Origin: a bacterium
GTDB lineage: Bacteria > Campylobacterota > Campylobacteria > Campylobacterales > Sulfurimonadaceae
NCBI GenBank assembly: GCA_018824305.1
Contig: JAHJGM010000046.1
Location: forward strand, 1-36,395
Direction of reading: 5' to 3'
Length of the DNA: 36,395 nt
Every line of letters begins with the position of its first letter. Positions within the stretch are counted from its first letter, which is position 1. Both the position numbers and the translations under genes were made by a program. The notes beneath the pieces were generated by a model. It had not been told where the DNA came from and searched no databases. It was given only the letters and a program-made list of their open reading frames with translations. This document shows, one piece after another, positions 26,528 through 34,313 of the stretch.

Positions 26528-27328
26528 TTACAATAACGGCTTTATCATATACTCATATACTGAGAACACTATCTCTATGGCAATGAGCCAGATGATGATC
26601 CATTCCAAAAACTCGCTTGATTTTTGGTTTATCATATCTGTTGCGAACTCTACTGATTCTTTGAGATATGATATCTTGTACTCTATGACATCAAATCTTG
26701 ATTTGAGTTCCAGTTGTAATGAAAGTTGATTATAGAGTGACTCCAACTCTAAATCATCCCAAAGAATATCTGGCTTGTCTAAGAGATAGAGCTGATTGAG
26801 TATATGAAATCGCTCTTTTGCGATGGAGCTTGCAAATCCCATTAATTTGCTTCGATCTTTTACTTTGAGCTTTTCTATCTTTTCATAAAGCTTTTTACTC
26901 TCCTCCATCTTTCTTTCTAAAGATTGCTCTTTTATCTCCAGCCCTACACTCTGCGACAATGCCAAAGAGATAATCGACGCGATCGATTTGTTAAACTTGT
27001 CATATTTGATCGTATGTTCGTCAATTTGAGGTTTTGTGTATTGTTCGTTGATTATCATCGGATAATCTTGATTAATGAGTGCTGTTTTGTAGTGATGAGC
27101 TTCTTTTATCTCCAGACGTGACAAGAACGACTCTATCTCTTCTAAAGAGAAGTTACAAAATGTGATGACGCCAAAAGAAGATACGAATATAAGCTTGTCA
27201 TTTGTGATCTCTCCGACAAGAGAATTTTCTATTTTACTAAGTATCATTCCCGGAAACTCTGTTTCCAAATCTTTTTTTGATATGACTTTCGGTATTTCAA
27301 CGCATACAAATAATATATTTTTACTCAT
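26528..27328 (-). CDS. RMD1/YagE-family (DUF155) membrane protein
   Basis: 266 residues with the DUF155 layout. The N-terminal half (about 1-100) ends in the EIESFLSRLEI region and the conserved middle reads SIASIISLALSQSVGLEIKEQ. The helical segment contains LLDKPDILWDDLELESLYNQL. The C-terminal signature is RFDVIEYKISYLKES ... SSEFLEWIIIWLIAIEIVFS, whose last 20 or so residues form one membrane helix. Relatives include mitochondrial RMND1/Rmd1, linked to translation. The bacterial role is not known to me. The start is taken at 27328 rather than 27340, because GGAG lies 6 bp before the second ATG and directly behind the first. It ends the minus-strand run next to rnpB. Confidence 0.85.
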   Translation of the reverse strand: MSKNILFVCVEIPKVISKKDLETEFPGMILSKIENSLVGEITNDKLIFVSSFGVITFCNFSLEEIESFLSRLEIKEAHHYKTALINQDYPMIINEQYTKPQIDEHTIKYDKFNKSIASIISLALSQSVGLEIKEQSLERKMEESKKLYEKIEKLKVKDRSKLMGFASSIAKERFHILNQLYLLDKPDILWDDLELESLYNQLSLQLELKSRFDVIEYKISYLKESVEFATDMINQKSSEFLEWIIIWLIAIEIVFSVYEYMIKPLL

Positions 27329-27355
27329 CACACACTCCATATTTGCATTATTGTA

Positions 27356-28015
27356 TCACAATCTGTAGTATTGTTCTCTTATCTTTCTTTCCAGTTCTTT
27401 TGAGTCGTTAAGATATTTTTTTACCAGATCATGAAAGCGTTTTGAGTGATTCATATGCTTTATATGAGCGAGCTCATGCACGATGACATAGTCTATAAGC
27501 TCACAAGAGAGTTTTAAAAGATTCGTGTTAAATGTAAGCTCTTTTTTACTGTCACAGCTGCCCCATCTTCTCTTCATCTTTCTATATTTGATGTTTGTCG
27601 GATGCAAATTCATCAAACTGCTAAAGTGCTCTACCCTTTTTGGTATATGATCCGATGCCATCTCTTTATAATATTTATCATAGCAGCTGAGTATATTTTC
27701 TTGTGTGGGTATTCTTATATTTTGCAGTCTGGCTCGTAATCCCGATGCTATTTCATGATCTATGCTGTATTTATCGCCAAATATCAAGACTTCATCTTCG
27801 AGATTTACATCTATTTTTTCATATTTTCTTATATGATTGATCTTTTTGATTATCCAGTCATATTTGCCGTCTATAAGATCATGGATATATTTTTCTGAGT
27901 TTATGGGAGTCTTAACGACTACCTGAGTCGTCGGAAGGATGTTGATATAACTGTTTTTTAGTCTTGGATTGTATCTATATTCTACATCAAGACCAAAAAT
28001 TTTGAGACTACTCAT
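27356..28015 (-). CDS. YgjP-like (M48-related, SprT-like) zinc metallopeptidase domain protein
   Basis: 219 residues. The catalytic zinc motif is HELAH (180-184) in [20 protein letters not shown], with a likely third ligand at His190. It is preceded by the typical [18 protein letters not shown] and [12 protein letters not shown] segments. The N-terminal half ([17 protein letters not shown]...) fits YgjP/DUF45 proteins, which are often found beside restriction-modification or queuosine genes. Substrates are unknown. Its start overlaps the 3' end of queC by 8 bp, so the two are likely translated together. Confidence 0.88.
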   Translation of the reverse strand: MSSLKIFGLDVEYRYNPRLKNSYINILPTTQVVVKTPINSEKYIHDLIDGKYDWIIKKINHIRKYEKIDVNLEDEVLIFGDKYSIDHEIASGLRARLQNIRIPTQENILSCYDKYYKEMASDHIPKRVEHFSSLMNLHPTNIKYRKMKRRWGSCDSKKELTFNTNLLKLSCELIDYVIVHELAHIKHMNHSKRFHDLVKKYLNDSKELERKIREQYYRL

Positions 28016-28685
28016 AATCGATCGGATCTTTTATACCTGCTTGCTCAAAACCGTTTAGACGAAGTCTGCAGCTGTCGCATACTCCACAGGCTCTGTCTTC
28101 GTTTTTATAACAGCTCCATGTTAGCTCCAACGGAACATGAAGTTTTAATGCTTCTTTGACGATCTCTGATTTTTTTAGATGGACAAGCGGCATATGTATT
28201 GTCACGTTTGTCTCATCTTTCGTACCCAGATTGATGCTTTTTTGCATACTTTGTATGTACTCTTCCCTGCAATCAGGGTATCCGCTGCTATCCTCTTCGA
28301 CAACACCGATAGTTATCGCCTGGGCGCCCTCTTTTTCAGCAATCGCTGCGGCCATACTCAAAAATATGCCGTTTCTAAAGGGTACGTATGTCACAGGTAC
28401 ACCGGCTTCGATCCCACCTGTGGGTACTTCTATGTTTTTATCAGTCAGTGCCGATGCACCAAGCTCTTTGAAAAAGCCGATATCTAGGTTGTATCTGTTT
28501 TCTACATGTAAGGCTTCGCAGATATTGTTAAAACACTCAAGCTCTTTAGCCTGTGTCCTTTGGTCGTAGTTAAAATGTACCGCTATGATCTCAAAGCCCT
28601 GCTCTTTCATCATATAAGCGCTGAGAGTCGAGTCCATGCCGCCGCTCATGATGCAGACGGCTTTTTTATTTTTCATATTTTTCAT
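28008..28685 (-). CDS. queC: 7-cyano-7-deazaguanine (preQ0) synthase
   Basis: Converts 7-carboxy-7-deazaguanine to preQ0 with ATP and ammonia, a step in queuosine tRNA modification. The PP-loop motif SGGMDS is at residues 14-19. The C-terminal zinc site is formed by Cys192, Cys200, Cys203 and Cys206 (CGVCDSC). The central [16 protein letters not shown] is diagnostic for QueC. With 225 residues it is of normal length. The ribosome binding site is poor and Met4 is an alternative start. queD and queE are not in the window. A TTACATGTA copy lies at 28502, read as Leu-His-Val (ALHVEN). Confidence 0.94.
   Translation of the reverse strand: MKNMKNKKAVCIMSGGMDSTLSAYMMKEQGFEIIAVHFNYDQRTQAKELECFNNICEALHVENRYNLDIGFFKELGASALTDKNIEVPTGGIEAGVPVTYVPFRNGIFLSMAAAIAEKEGAQAITIGVVEEDSSGYPDCREEYIQSMQKSINLGTKDETNVTIHMPLVHLKKSEIVKEALKLHVPLELTWSCYKNEDRACGVCDSCRLRLNGFEQAGIKDPIDYE
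28502..28511. repeat. TTACATGTA repeat copy (queC)
   Basis: CTACATGTAA on plus. On the gene strand it reads TTA-CAT-GTA-G, Leu-His-Val. Another Leu-His-Val in the same protein (KLHVPL) uses different codons (CTT-CAT-GTT). Confidence 0.5.
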
Positions 28686-28702
28686 AATGTGATTTTAGCA
28701 TA

Positions 28703-30367
28703 TTATTGTTTTATGCTATTTTCTTTTTCTATTTCAAAATGAAGATTTACTGCTTTGGAAGCTTCTAAAAGCGATTTCATAGAGATGTTGATGTTTCTAT
28801 TGATATTTAAAAGTGAAAGCATCGATTTTTCATTTACATTGTCTTTGCTTACCAGCTGAGTCGTTTTCTTTGTGATAAGGCGGCTTTCTGCATCACCGGT
28901 ATTGAACTTTTCAAGAGATTTTTCTTGTGTCCAGTGTTCGTTCATATAATTCACAAAAACAAGGACCATGTACGACAGGTTCATCCTGATTTCATTATAC
29001 ATATTTTGTAAAGAGAGGTTTTCATTGTCAAAGAGTTCGTCAATATTGTTCTTTACGTCTTTTAACGTTTTGGCCGCATATCCTATCTCTCTTGTAGATG
29101 TAAGAAGGATATCGATATTTTGACTCTGCAACGGTGTAAGATTTTGCTGATTTAAAAGGTTTATAAACTCAACTATCCTTATCTCTTTGTCTTTGATACT
29201 TTCATAGACTTTTTTATAGTCGAAATCTATAAATCTTTGGTTGTTGGAAACGGCATTTTTGGCATCGGTATTGGCATTTAAAATATCATCCGGTCTGATA
29301 TGGGCAAGCAGAAGCGAAAATTTCAGTGTTTTAAGGAAAAGATAGTTGATCTCATTACGTAGTGCTATCAGCGCGGTATCGGGGAATTTTGGATCGACAA
29401 GGTGTATGAACTTCGTAGGCATTTTTTCAGTCGTCTTAAACATCAACTGCAAATACTTTGTCATCATCGGGATAAAATAGACTAAAAGAAGGATACCAAA
29501 TAAGTTGAAAATCGTATGAAAAAGGGCTAATGCAGTCGTCTTGTCTGCGAGAAAAAACTTCATCAGAAAAATACTCAAATAGGGCAGCAACAAGAAAGCA
29601 AAAAAGGCAGTAATAAAGTTGAACAGCAAGTGAGCGACTGCAACACGTTTTTTATCCGGGATTCCTCCTATTGCACCTAAAAGAGCCGTGACTGTGGTAC
29701 CAATATTGGCTCCGATAACCATCGCTGCAGATTGTTCAAAAGTCAAGATATTTGCATATAACGCACTAAGAATGATCGCCGTCGTCGCTGAACTAGACTG
29801 GATGAGAGCCGTTATTACAAACCCTAGGCCCACAAAGGCGATCAGCGGATATTGCGTATATAACGACAGGTCAAAATTCTGTCCAAGCGAGTTTATGGAG
29901 TTTTTCATGATCTCAAGACCAAAAAAGAGCAGTCCAAAACCGATCAATATTTTTGCTGCTGCTTCTATTTTTTTCTGAGATGAATTCAAGATCAGCATAA
30001 ATCCACCTAAGCCTATCATCGGCAGTGCAAACAGCTCAATTTTCACTTTAAACCCGAGAGTAGCAACGATCCATGCAGTTACCGTCGTTCCAAGGTTTGA
30101 ACCGAAGATTATACCGATTGCGGATTCAAGAGAGACAAGAGAGGTACTTACAAACGAGAGCGTCATCAAAGTAACGACAGAGGAGCTTTGTAACACTGCA
30201 GTTGCCAAGGCACCCGTCAAAAGTGATTTTGTCCTAGTGGAAGTCGAATTTTTTATCCATTTTTTAAACCGTATTCCGGCAAGTTCTTTTAACGCCGCTT
30301 CCATATAAAACATTCCAAAGAGAAACATTCCCAGTCCTGAAAACACCTCAATCATCATAGTTATCAT
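28703..30367 (-). CDS. Na/Pi-cotransporter-family (NptA/PNaS) protein with PhoU-like C-terminus
   Basis: 554 residues. The two inverted sodium/phosphate repeats carry QSSS at 60-63 and 190-193, each followed by a GSNLGTTVTA (about 89-98) or GANIGTTVTA (about 219-228) motif. About eight membrane segments occupy residues 5-310. The C-terminal 220 residues are soluble, helical and PhoU-like, as in many bacterial family members. Sodium-coupled phosphate uptake or export is the family function; direction cannot be read. The start ATG at 30367 has AGGA 7 bp upstream. It lies 15 bp downstream of the GMC oxidoreductase gene and 17 bp before queC, so probably within one transcript. Confidence 0.9.
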   Translation of the reverse strand: MITMMIEVFSGLGMFLFGMFYMEAALKELAGIRFKKWIKNSTSTRTKSLLTGALATAVLQSSSVVTLMTLSFVSTSLVSLESAIGIIFGSNLGTTVTAWIVATLGFKVKIELFALPMIGLGGFMLILNSSQKKIEAAAKILIGFGLLFFGLEIMKNSINSLGQNFDLSLYTQYPLIAFVGLGFVITALIQSSSATTAIILSALYANILTFEQSAAMVIGANIGTTVTALLGAIGGIPDKKRVAVAHLLFNFITAFFAFLLLPYLSIFLMKFFLADKTTALALFHTIFNLFGILLLVYFIPMMTKYLQLMFKTTEKMPTKFIHLVDPKFPDTALIALRNEINYLFLKTLKFSLLLAHIRPDDILNANTDAKNAVSNNQRFIDFDYKKVYESIKDKEIRIVEFINLLNQQNLTPLQSQNIDILLTSTREIGYAAKTLKDVKNNIDELFDNENLSLQNMYNEIRMNLSYMVLVFVNYMNEHWTQEKSLEKFNTGDAESRLITKKTTQLVSKDNVNEKSMLSLLNINRNINISMKSLLEASKAVNLHFEIEKENSIKQ

Positions 30368-30382
30368 TCATATTTCCTAATA

Positions 30383-32059
30383 TCAAATTTCTTTATTATT
30401 AAATCTTCTTAGTATCTCATCGGCTACTCTAAATGAGTTTGCATAGATCGTCCAAGTATATGGGACACTCCCGCCCGTAGGCATAAACGATGCATCTGTG
30501 ACATACAGATTATCCAGTGCATGTGCCTTACAGTTTTTATCCAAAACGGAAGTTTGTACATCATTTCCAAATCGACACCCTCCTGCAACCAGGTTTGGTG
30601 GAGGAGCACTTGAAATATTCGAACTTATCTCGACTGCACCCATTTTTTTTAAAACAGTTACTGCTTTTTTGGCCAAATAAGTGCCTACCTCTATATCGCG
30701 ATGGTGAGAATTCAGGCGTATTTTACCTACAGCAACACCCCATTTATCCTTAACCTTATCATCTACATCGACAAAACAATCATCTGTTGGTAACCAGTCA
30801 TTAAAGACCTCAAACGTAAATTTTCTAGATCTCGTAAAAGCATATTTCAGTTTTTGTTGCAGTTTTGCTCCCCAGATAAGATTTGAATCTTTATCATATA
30901 CTTCTCCTAATGCCCTGCTCGTTGGGTTTGCATGTTCAAATAAAAAGTCTATGGTACCCCCTTTTACTCTTTGCCCATTCTCTTCATACTCATACCAATC
31001 CTGCAAAGAACGGTTTACAAAAGCGCCGCGCAGAAGTAACACATTCTGCTTATCTTTTGAAAGGTCTTCAAATCTGAGTCTGCCCTCACCGCTTCCGCCT
31101 GCTGAAAAAATAAGGTTTTTTCCGACTTGCCCATGATTATTTAAAAGACCGTTTGGAAAATAACTGTTTTTGGAGTTGAGCAACAGCCTTGAACTCTCTA
31201 TCGCCTGTGCTGCCAGCACAAATATTTTTGCCTTTACATGTAAGCTTTCATTGTTCTCATTATAATAATGTATTTTTGTAGCCTTTGTATCGTCACTCTC
31301 TATCTTATATACGAACGAATCACTTAAAATCGTACAATTTCCTGTTTGAAGTGCTTTGTTTAAGAGTGCTGAACGCGCATTGCCCTTTGCTCCGGTGGCA
31401 CATCCGTAGCTTCCGCAAAAATTGGAATAAGAGCACCCTTTTCTCCCAAGGGCATCATCCGGCAATACTGCACGGGCCGTAGGTATTGAATGATATCCAA
31501 GCTCCTTACATGCAGCGTCAAACCAAGATGAGATAGGATGCTCCCATGTAGGCTTAAACGGATAGTCAGCCGATGAACGCGGCTCTAAAAACGGATGCTT
31601 TACTATTCTGCCCGAAACACCGACGATTTTTTCGACTTTGTCATAATATGGTTCTAAATCCTCGTAATCGATCACCCAGTCCACTATATTCGCGCCATCT
31701 ATTTGTCCATAGGTAGAAGCAAGTTTAAAATCATTTGGTTTCATACGGTGAAAATATCCGCTCATCAGGTTTGATGAACCTCCGACCATCGAACCGTTCC
31801 AAAAATTCCAACTGCTTTTTTCTCCTTTTACGCTTTGCCAGCTTCCATCGCTGTTTTGTGTTTCTATGACATGCTGCTGTTCGTGCAAAGGAGGCGTATA
31901 GATATCACGCCTGCTGACTGCAAGCTCATCTTTAAAAAAATCTTTTTCGGTGTAATATCTGCCCTTTTCCAGAACCAGCACTTTCTTCCCGGCACGTGAA
32001 AGCTCATACGCGATCGGCGCACAACCTGCCCCGCTGCCTATTATACAGATATCATACAT
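30383..32059 (-). CDS. GMC-family FAD-dependent oxidoreductase (gluconate-dehydrogenase-like large subunit)
   Basis: 558 residues. The FAD-binding motif is at the N-terminus (IIGSGAGCAPIAYELSRAG, Gly8-x-Gly10-x-x), followed by the NGSMVGGSSNLMSGY loop and a cysteine-containing segment SYSNFCGSYGCATGAKG. The C-terminal GMC substrate domain ends DNLYVTDASFMPTGG and PYTWTIYANSFRVADEI. The partner gene encodes a gluconate 2-dehydrogenase subunit 3-like protein, so a membrane or periplasmic sugar/alcohol dehydrogenase is likely; the substrate is unknown. By eye neither of the usual C-terminal catalytic His/Asn positions is kept (AGGCRFG where HxxGTCRM is expected; VPYTWTI where NPTLTI is expected). 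No cytochrome c subunit is present. It overlaps the subunit 3 gene by 8 bp. Confidence 0.88.
   Translation of the reverse strand: MYDICIIGSGAGCAPIAYELSRAGKKVLVLEKGRYYTEKDFFKDELAVSRRDIYTPPLHEQQHVIETQNSDGSWQSVKGEKSSWNFWNGSMVGGSSNLMSGYFHRMKPNDFKLASTYGQIDGANIVDWVIDYEDLEPYYDKVEKIVGVSGRIVKHPFLEPRSSADYPFKPTWEHPISSWFDAACKELGYHSIPTARAVLPDDALGRKGCSYSNFCGSYGCATGAKGNARSALLNKALQTGNCTILSDSFVYKIESDDTKATKIHYYNENNESLHVKAKIFVLAAQAIESSRLLLNSKNSYFPNGLLNNHGQVGKNLIFSAGGSGEGRLRFEDLSKDKQNVLLLRGAFVNRSLQDWYEYEENGQRVKGGTIDFLFEHANPTSRALGEVYDKDSNLIWGAKLQQKLKYAFTRSRKFTFEVFNDWLPTDDCFVDVDDKVKDKWGVAVGKIRLNSHHRDIEVGTYLAKKAVTVLKKMGAVEISSNISSAPPPNLVAGGCRFGNDVQTSVLDKNCKAHALDNLYVTDASFMPTGGSVPYTWTIYANSFRVADEILRRFNNKEI
31234..31243. 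repeat. TTACATGTA repeat copy (GMC oxidoreductase)
   Basis: TTACATGTAA, perfect 10-bp palindrome, read on the gene strand as Leu-His-Val (SLHVKA). Confidence 0.5.
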
Positions 32060-32570
32060 AAATATTGACCTTCATCGGACGTGGAAAACCCGGTTCATAT
32101 TCAAGCCATTTCCAGCCTATTTTATCTCTATTTGCTCCATAAACAGGATCGCTGAACATCGCTTCGAACGTATAGTTCATAAGATACCACAGCCAGCTGT
32201 CTCCCCACTGTTTTTGAGATATCTTTCTTAGCAATGCTTCTCTTTGATCCGGCAAAAGTTCTATATAGTTTTTTATATAGTGATCCTGCGCACTTTGATT
32301 GATCCACCTAGCCCCGTCTAAAATATTTTTTTTTCTTTCATTCGAGACTCTTTTATCCTCCATAACAGCTTTTAAAAACCCAATTACATTTAACGAATGC
32401 GGAGCCGGCATACCTGCACTTGGAGTAAAAAGATCATCTATGACTTGTGCTATTGTCTGATACGGCTCTTTTAATATGCTTACATATAAAGCATACGACC
32501 CTATCTCTTTAGCAAATATCGTTGAACCGAACAAAATCACGGAATATTGAATAAATTTTCGTCTTCTCAT
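32052..32570 (-). CDS. Gluconate 2-dehydrogenase subunit 3-family protein
   Basis: 172 residues. The N-terminus MRRRKFIQYSVILFGSTIFA resembles a twin-arginine or membrane-anchoring signal. The remainder is helical with the family pattern: TIAQVIDDLFTPSAGMPAPH near 40-60, then LPDQREALLRKISQ and WLWYLMNYTFEAMFSDPVYG. Such subunits accompany GMC-type large subunits and help export or anchor them through the Tat system. The start ATG at 32570 has no clear ribosome binding site; a -10-like TATGAT (minus strand, 32587-32582) lies only 11 bp upstream, so the leader would be very short. It is the first gene of the minus-strand run that goes down to 26528. Confidence 0.83.
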   Translation of the reverse strand: MRRRKFIQYSVILFGSTIFAKEIGSYALYVSILKEPYQTIAQVIDDLFTPSAGMPAPHSLNVIGFLKAVMEDKRVSNERKKNILDGARWINQSAQDHYIKNYIELLPDQREALLRKISQKQWGDSWLWYLMNYTFEAMFSDPVYGANRDKIGWKWLEYEPGFPRPMKVNIYV

Positions 32571-32601
32571 ACTACAATAGTATCATATAAGATTTTATTT
32601 T

Positions 32602-32628
32602 TAATATTTATTTCCGATCGGTCGATAT
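32602..32628 (+). promoter_or_regulatory. Sigma28 (FliA)-type promoter candidate
   Basis: TAATATTT (32602-32609), 11 bp, then GTCGATAT (32621-32628). This compares with the epsilonproteobacterial FliA pattern TAAAGTTT-N11-GCCGATAA: 6 of 8 and 6 of 8 matches with exact spacing. It leads to the small motility-type gene 35 bp downstream. Confidence 0.5.
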
Positions 32629-32662
32629 AACTTTGTGTAAAAATATTGTCAAAGGGTAAATC

Positions 32663-32863
32663 ATGGACGCTATCGCAAGTTCAGGTGCTCCTGTTTCAAC
32701 ACAGATGTATGTGATGAAAAAAAGCGAAGAGATCGATTCTAAAGCTGTTTCAAGTCTTTTAAATACTGCTTCTGTTCAAAAAAGCAGTATGCAAGATGCG
32801 AAACTTCAAGAATCAACAGCTCAAAAAACAGGTCTAGGTCAAAGCTTGGATCTTTTAGCATAA
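32663..32863 (+). CDS. Small YjfB-like putative motility protein
   Basis: 66 residues, no signal peptide, no membrane helix, low in aromatic residues. The layout MDAIASSGAPVSTQMYVMKKSEEIDSKAVSS with an alternating Ser/Ala/Gln-rich tail ending LGQSLDLLA resembles the small YjfB-like putative motility protein family, which is short and often FliA-controlled. AAGGG lies before ATG at 32663. A sigma28-like promoter is upstream and a hairpin follows the stop. The family call rests on pattern memory and the promoter; the protein is too short for a firm assignment. Confidence 0.62.
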   Translation: MDAIASSGAPVSTQMYVMKKSEEIDSKAVSSLLNTASVQKSSMQDAKLQESTAQKTGLGQSLDLLA

Positions 32864-32891
32864 GTTATAGATAGTTTTTGCTATCTGTAAC
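32864..32891 (+). terminator. Hairpin after the YjfB-like gene
   Basis: GTTATAGATAG (32864-32874), loop TTTTTG, CTATCTGTAAC (32881-32891): an 11-bp stem with one wobble starting directly after the stop codon. No T tract follows, so it may be a 3' mRNA-protecting stem or a weak terminator rather than a classical one. Confidence 0.4.
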
Positions 32892-32913
32892 ACCATTTAC
32901 TGCTCTTCTAAGA

Positions 32914-32919
32914 TATAAT
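32914..32919 (+). promoter_or_regulatory. -10 box abutting ybeY (possible leaderless mRNA)
   Basis: TATAAT lies 6 bp before the ybeY ATG. If used, transcription would start at or within a base or two of the start codon. No Shine-Dalgarno sequence is visible in front of this ATG. Confidence 0.4.
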
Positions 32920-32925
32920 TTCACT

Positions 32926-33345
32926 ATGATTGATTTTGACAACAGAACCTCGCTTCATTTTGATTTAACTACAATTGAATCCATAACCAAAAGCTTTACC
33001 GATAAAGATATTGAACTGATCCTTACAGGCAATGAAGAGATTCGGATAATAAATAAAGAGTTTAGAAATATAGACTCCCCTACTGATGTGTTAAGTTTTC
33101 CATACGAAGAGATGCCCTTTTCTCCACTAGGCAGTATTGTTATCTCCTGTGAGTATGTAGAAAATGCTTCAAAAAAGTTCAATCACACGCAAAATGAAGA
33201 GTTTACACTTCTTTTTATACACGGACTGCTTCATATCCTCGGCTATGATCATGAGACCGATAATGGTGAGATGCGTCATAAAGAGAGCGAAATCATCAAA
33301 AAGTACAACCTGCCAAACAGCTTAATAGTTAGAACAGAAGGATAA
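32926..33345 (+). CDS. ybeY: Endoribonuclease YbeY (rRNA maturation/quality control)
   Basis: A metal-dependent RNase acting in 16S rRNA 3' maturation and ribosome quality control. The 139 residues include the diagnostic H-x3-H-x5-H zinc motif (HGLLHILGYDH) and the preceding INKEFRNIDSPTDVLSFPYE. The longer open frame from 32878 is rejected: family members begin close to the MIDFDN segment and the longer start would run through the hairpin and promoter-like sequence. The stop is 2 bp before the antiporter start, so the two genes form an operon. Confidence 0.9.
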   Translation: MIDFDNRTSLHFDLTTIESITKSFTDKDIELILTGNEEIRIINKEFRNIDSPTDVLSFPYEEMPFSPLGSIVISCEYVENASKKFNHTQNEEFTLLFIHGLLHILGYDHETDNGEMRHKESEIIKKYNLPNSLIVRTEG

Positions 33346-33347
33346 AA

Positions 33348-34283
33348 ATGGATTTTATTGTATTTATAATCTCTATGGGAGCTCTTATTTACGGAGCGGA
33401 TTTCATTATAAAAGAGTCTGAAAGAATAGCTCTTCATTTCAATATCTCGCACTTTGTTATAGGTGCAACCTTAGTGGCCTTTGGAACATCGCTACCGGAA
33501 ATGGCAGCTTCTATGATGGCTTCTTATGCCGGAAAAAGCGATATGGCAGTAGCAAACGTCATAGGTAGCGTAACTTTCAACATTACACTTATATTGGGTT
33601 TGGTGTTTTTTATAGCAACAAATATGAATCCAAAAAGAGATCTTTTTTCGATTGACAGTGCCTGGGTCGTTGTACCTGTCATAGTCTTTTTATTGATGAT
33701 TATTGATGGTGAGATCGGAAGATTTGACGGATTTTTATTTTTGCTTATGATGGTCTCATATTTAACATTTTTATTTAAAAGTGCAAAAAGTGATTTGGAC
33801 GGCAATATTGATGAAGATTTAGTAAAAGAAAAATTTAATTGGATCAAATCTATTGCCCTGCTTACTATCGGATTTGTATTTGTTATCGGCGGTGCGGACT
33901 TTGTCATAGAAAGTGGATCAAACATGGCCAGGACATTTGGTGTCAGCGAATGGATCATAGGACTGTTCTTAATATCTTTTGGTACAAGCCTCCCTGAACT
34001 TGTCGTTTCTCTTGCAGCGATTAAAAAAGGCAATGCGGATCTAAGCATCGGAAATATCATAGGTTCAAATGTCGCGAATTTTTCTATGGTCCTAGGTGGT
34101 GCCTCATTATTACGTCCATTGACAGTAAATTTACAACATAACTTTTTTGATATTATGATTTTAACTGCCGCTTCTTTTACACTTTTGTTTATCATAGCGA
34201 ACAAGCTTTACAACAAAGCCGGAGCAATATTCTTACTTATTATTTTAGCTCTTTTCATAGAAAACTCTTTAAAAGCATTATAG
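33348..34283 (+). CDS. CaCA-family calcium/sodium (YrbG-like) antiporter
   Basis: 311 residues, about ten membrane helices in two inverted halves. The alpha repeats are clear: GATLVAFGTSLPEMAASMMA with VANVIGSVTFN (about 43-80), and ISFGTSLPELVVSLAAIKKG with IGNIIGSNVANFS (about 206-245). A hydrophilic loop (about 140-165) joins the halves. The family exchanges Na+ (or K+) for Ca2+; the ions here are not deducible. GAAGGAT within the ybeY end serves as ribosome binding site for ATG at 33348. It ends next to a symmetrical hairpin shared with the convergent mrdA. Confidence 0.92.
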   Translation: MDFIVFIISMGALIYGADFIIKESERIALHFNISHFVIGATLVAFGTSLPEMAASMMASYAGKSDMAVANVIGSVTFNITLILGLVFFIATNMNPKRDLFSIDSAWVVVPVIVFLLMIIDGEIGRFDGFLFLLMMVSYLTFLFKSAKSDLDGNIDEDLVKEKFNWIKSIALLTIGFVFVIGGADFVIESGSNMARTFGVSEWIIGLFLISFGTSLPELVVSLAAIKKGNADLSIGNIIGSNVANFSMVLGGASLLRPLTVNLQHNFFDIMILTAASFTLLFIIANKLYNKAGAIFLLIILALFIENSLKAL

Positions 34284-34309
34284 TTTTAAAGAGTCTTTTC
34301 TCTTTAAAA
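34284..34309. terminator. Symmetrical hairpin between convergent antiporter and mrdA genes
   Basis: TTTTAAAGAG (34284-34293), loop TCTTTT, CTCTTTAAAA (34300-34309): a perfect 10-bp stem with A/T ends on both sides, placed 4 bp before the mrdA stop and directly after the antiporter stop. It is plausible as a bidirectional terminator, although no long T tract follows. Confidence 0.5.
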
Positions 34310-34313
34310 GGTA

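Noticed and set aside
28156-28569. Plus-strand open frames (137 and 102 codons) over queC
   Set aside because: Antisense to QueC, whose PP-loop and zinc site are complete; no supporting signals.
32878-32925. Longer ybeY start
   Set aside because: It runs through a stable hairpin and the TATAAT box, and adds residues not typical of YbeY.
33524-34204. 226-codon open frame antisense to the CaCA antiporter gene
   Set aside because: It is fully inside a well-supported gene whose alpha repeats are intact, shows no motif or ribosome binding site, and has a composition typical of an antisense shadow of a membrane protein.
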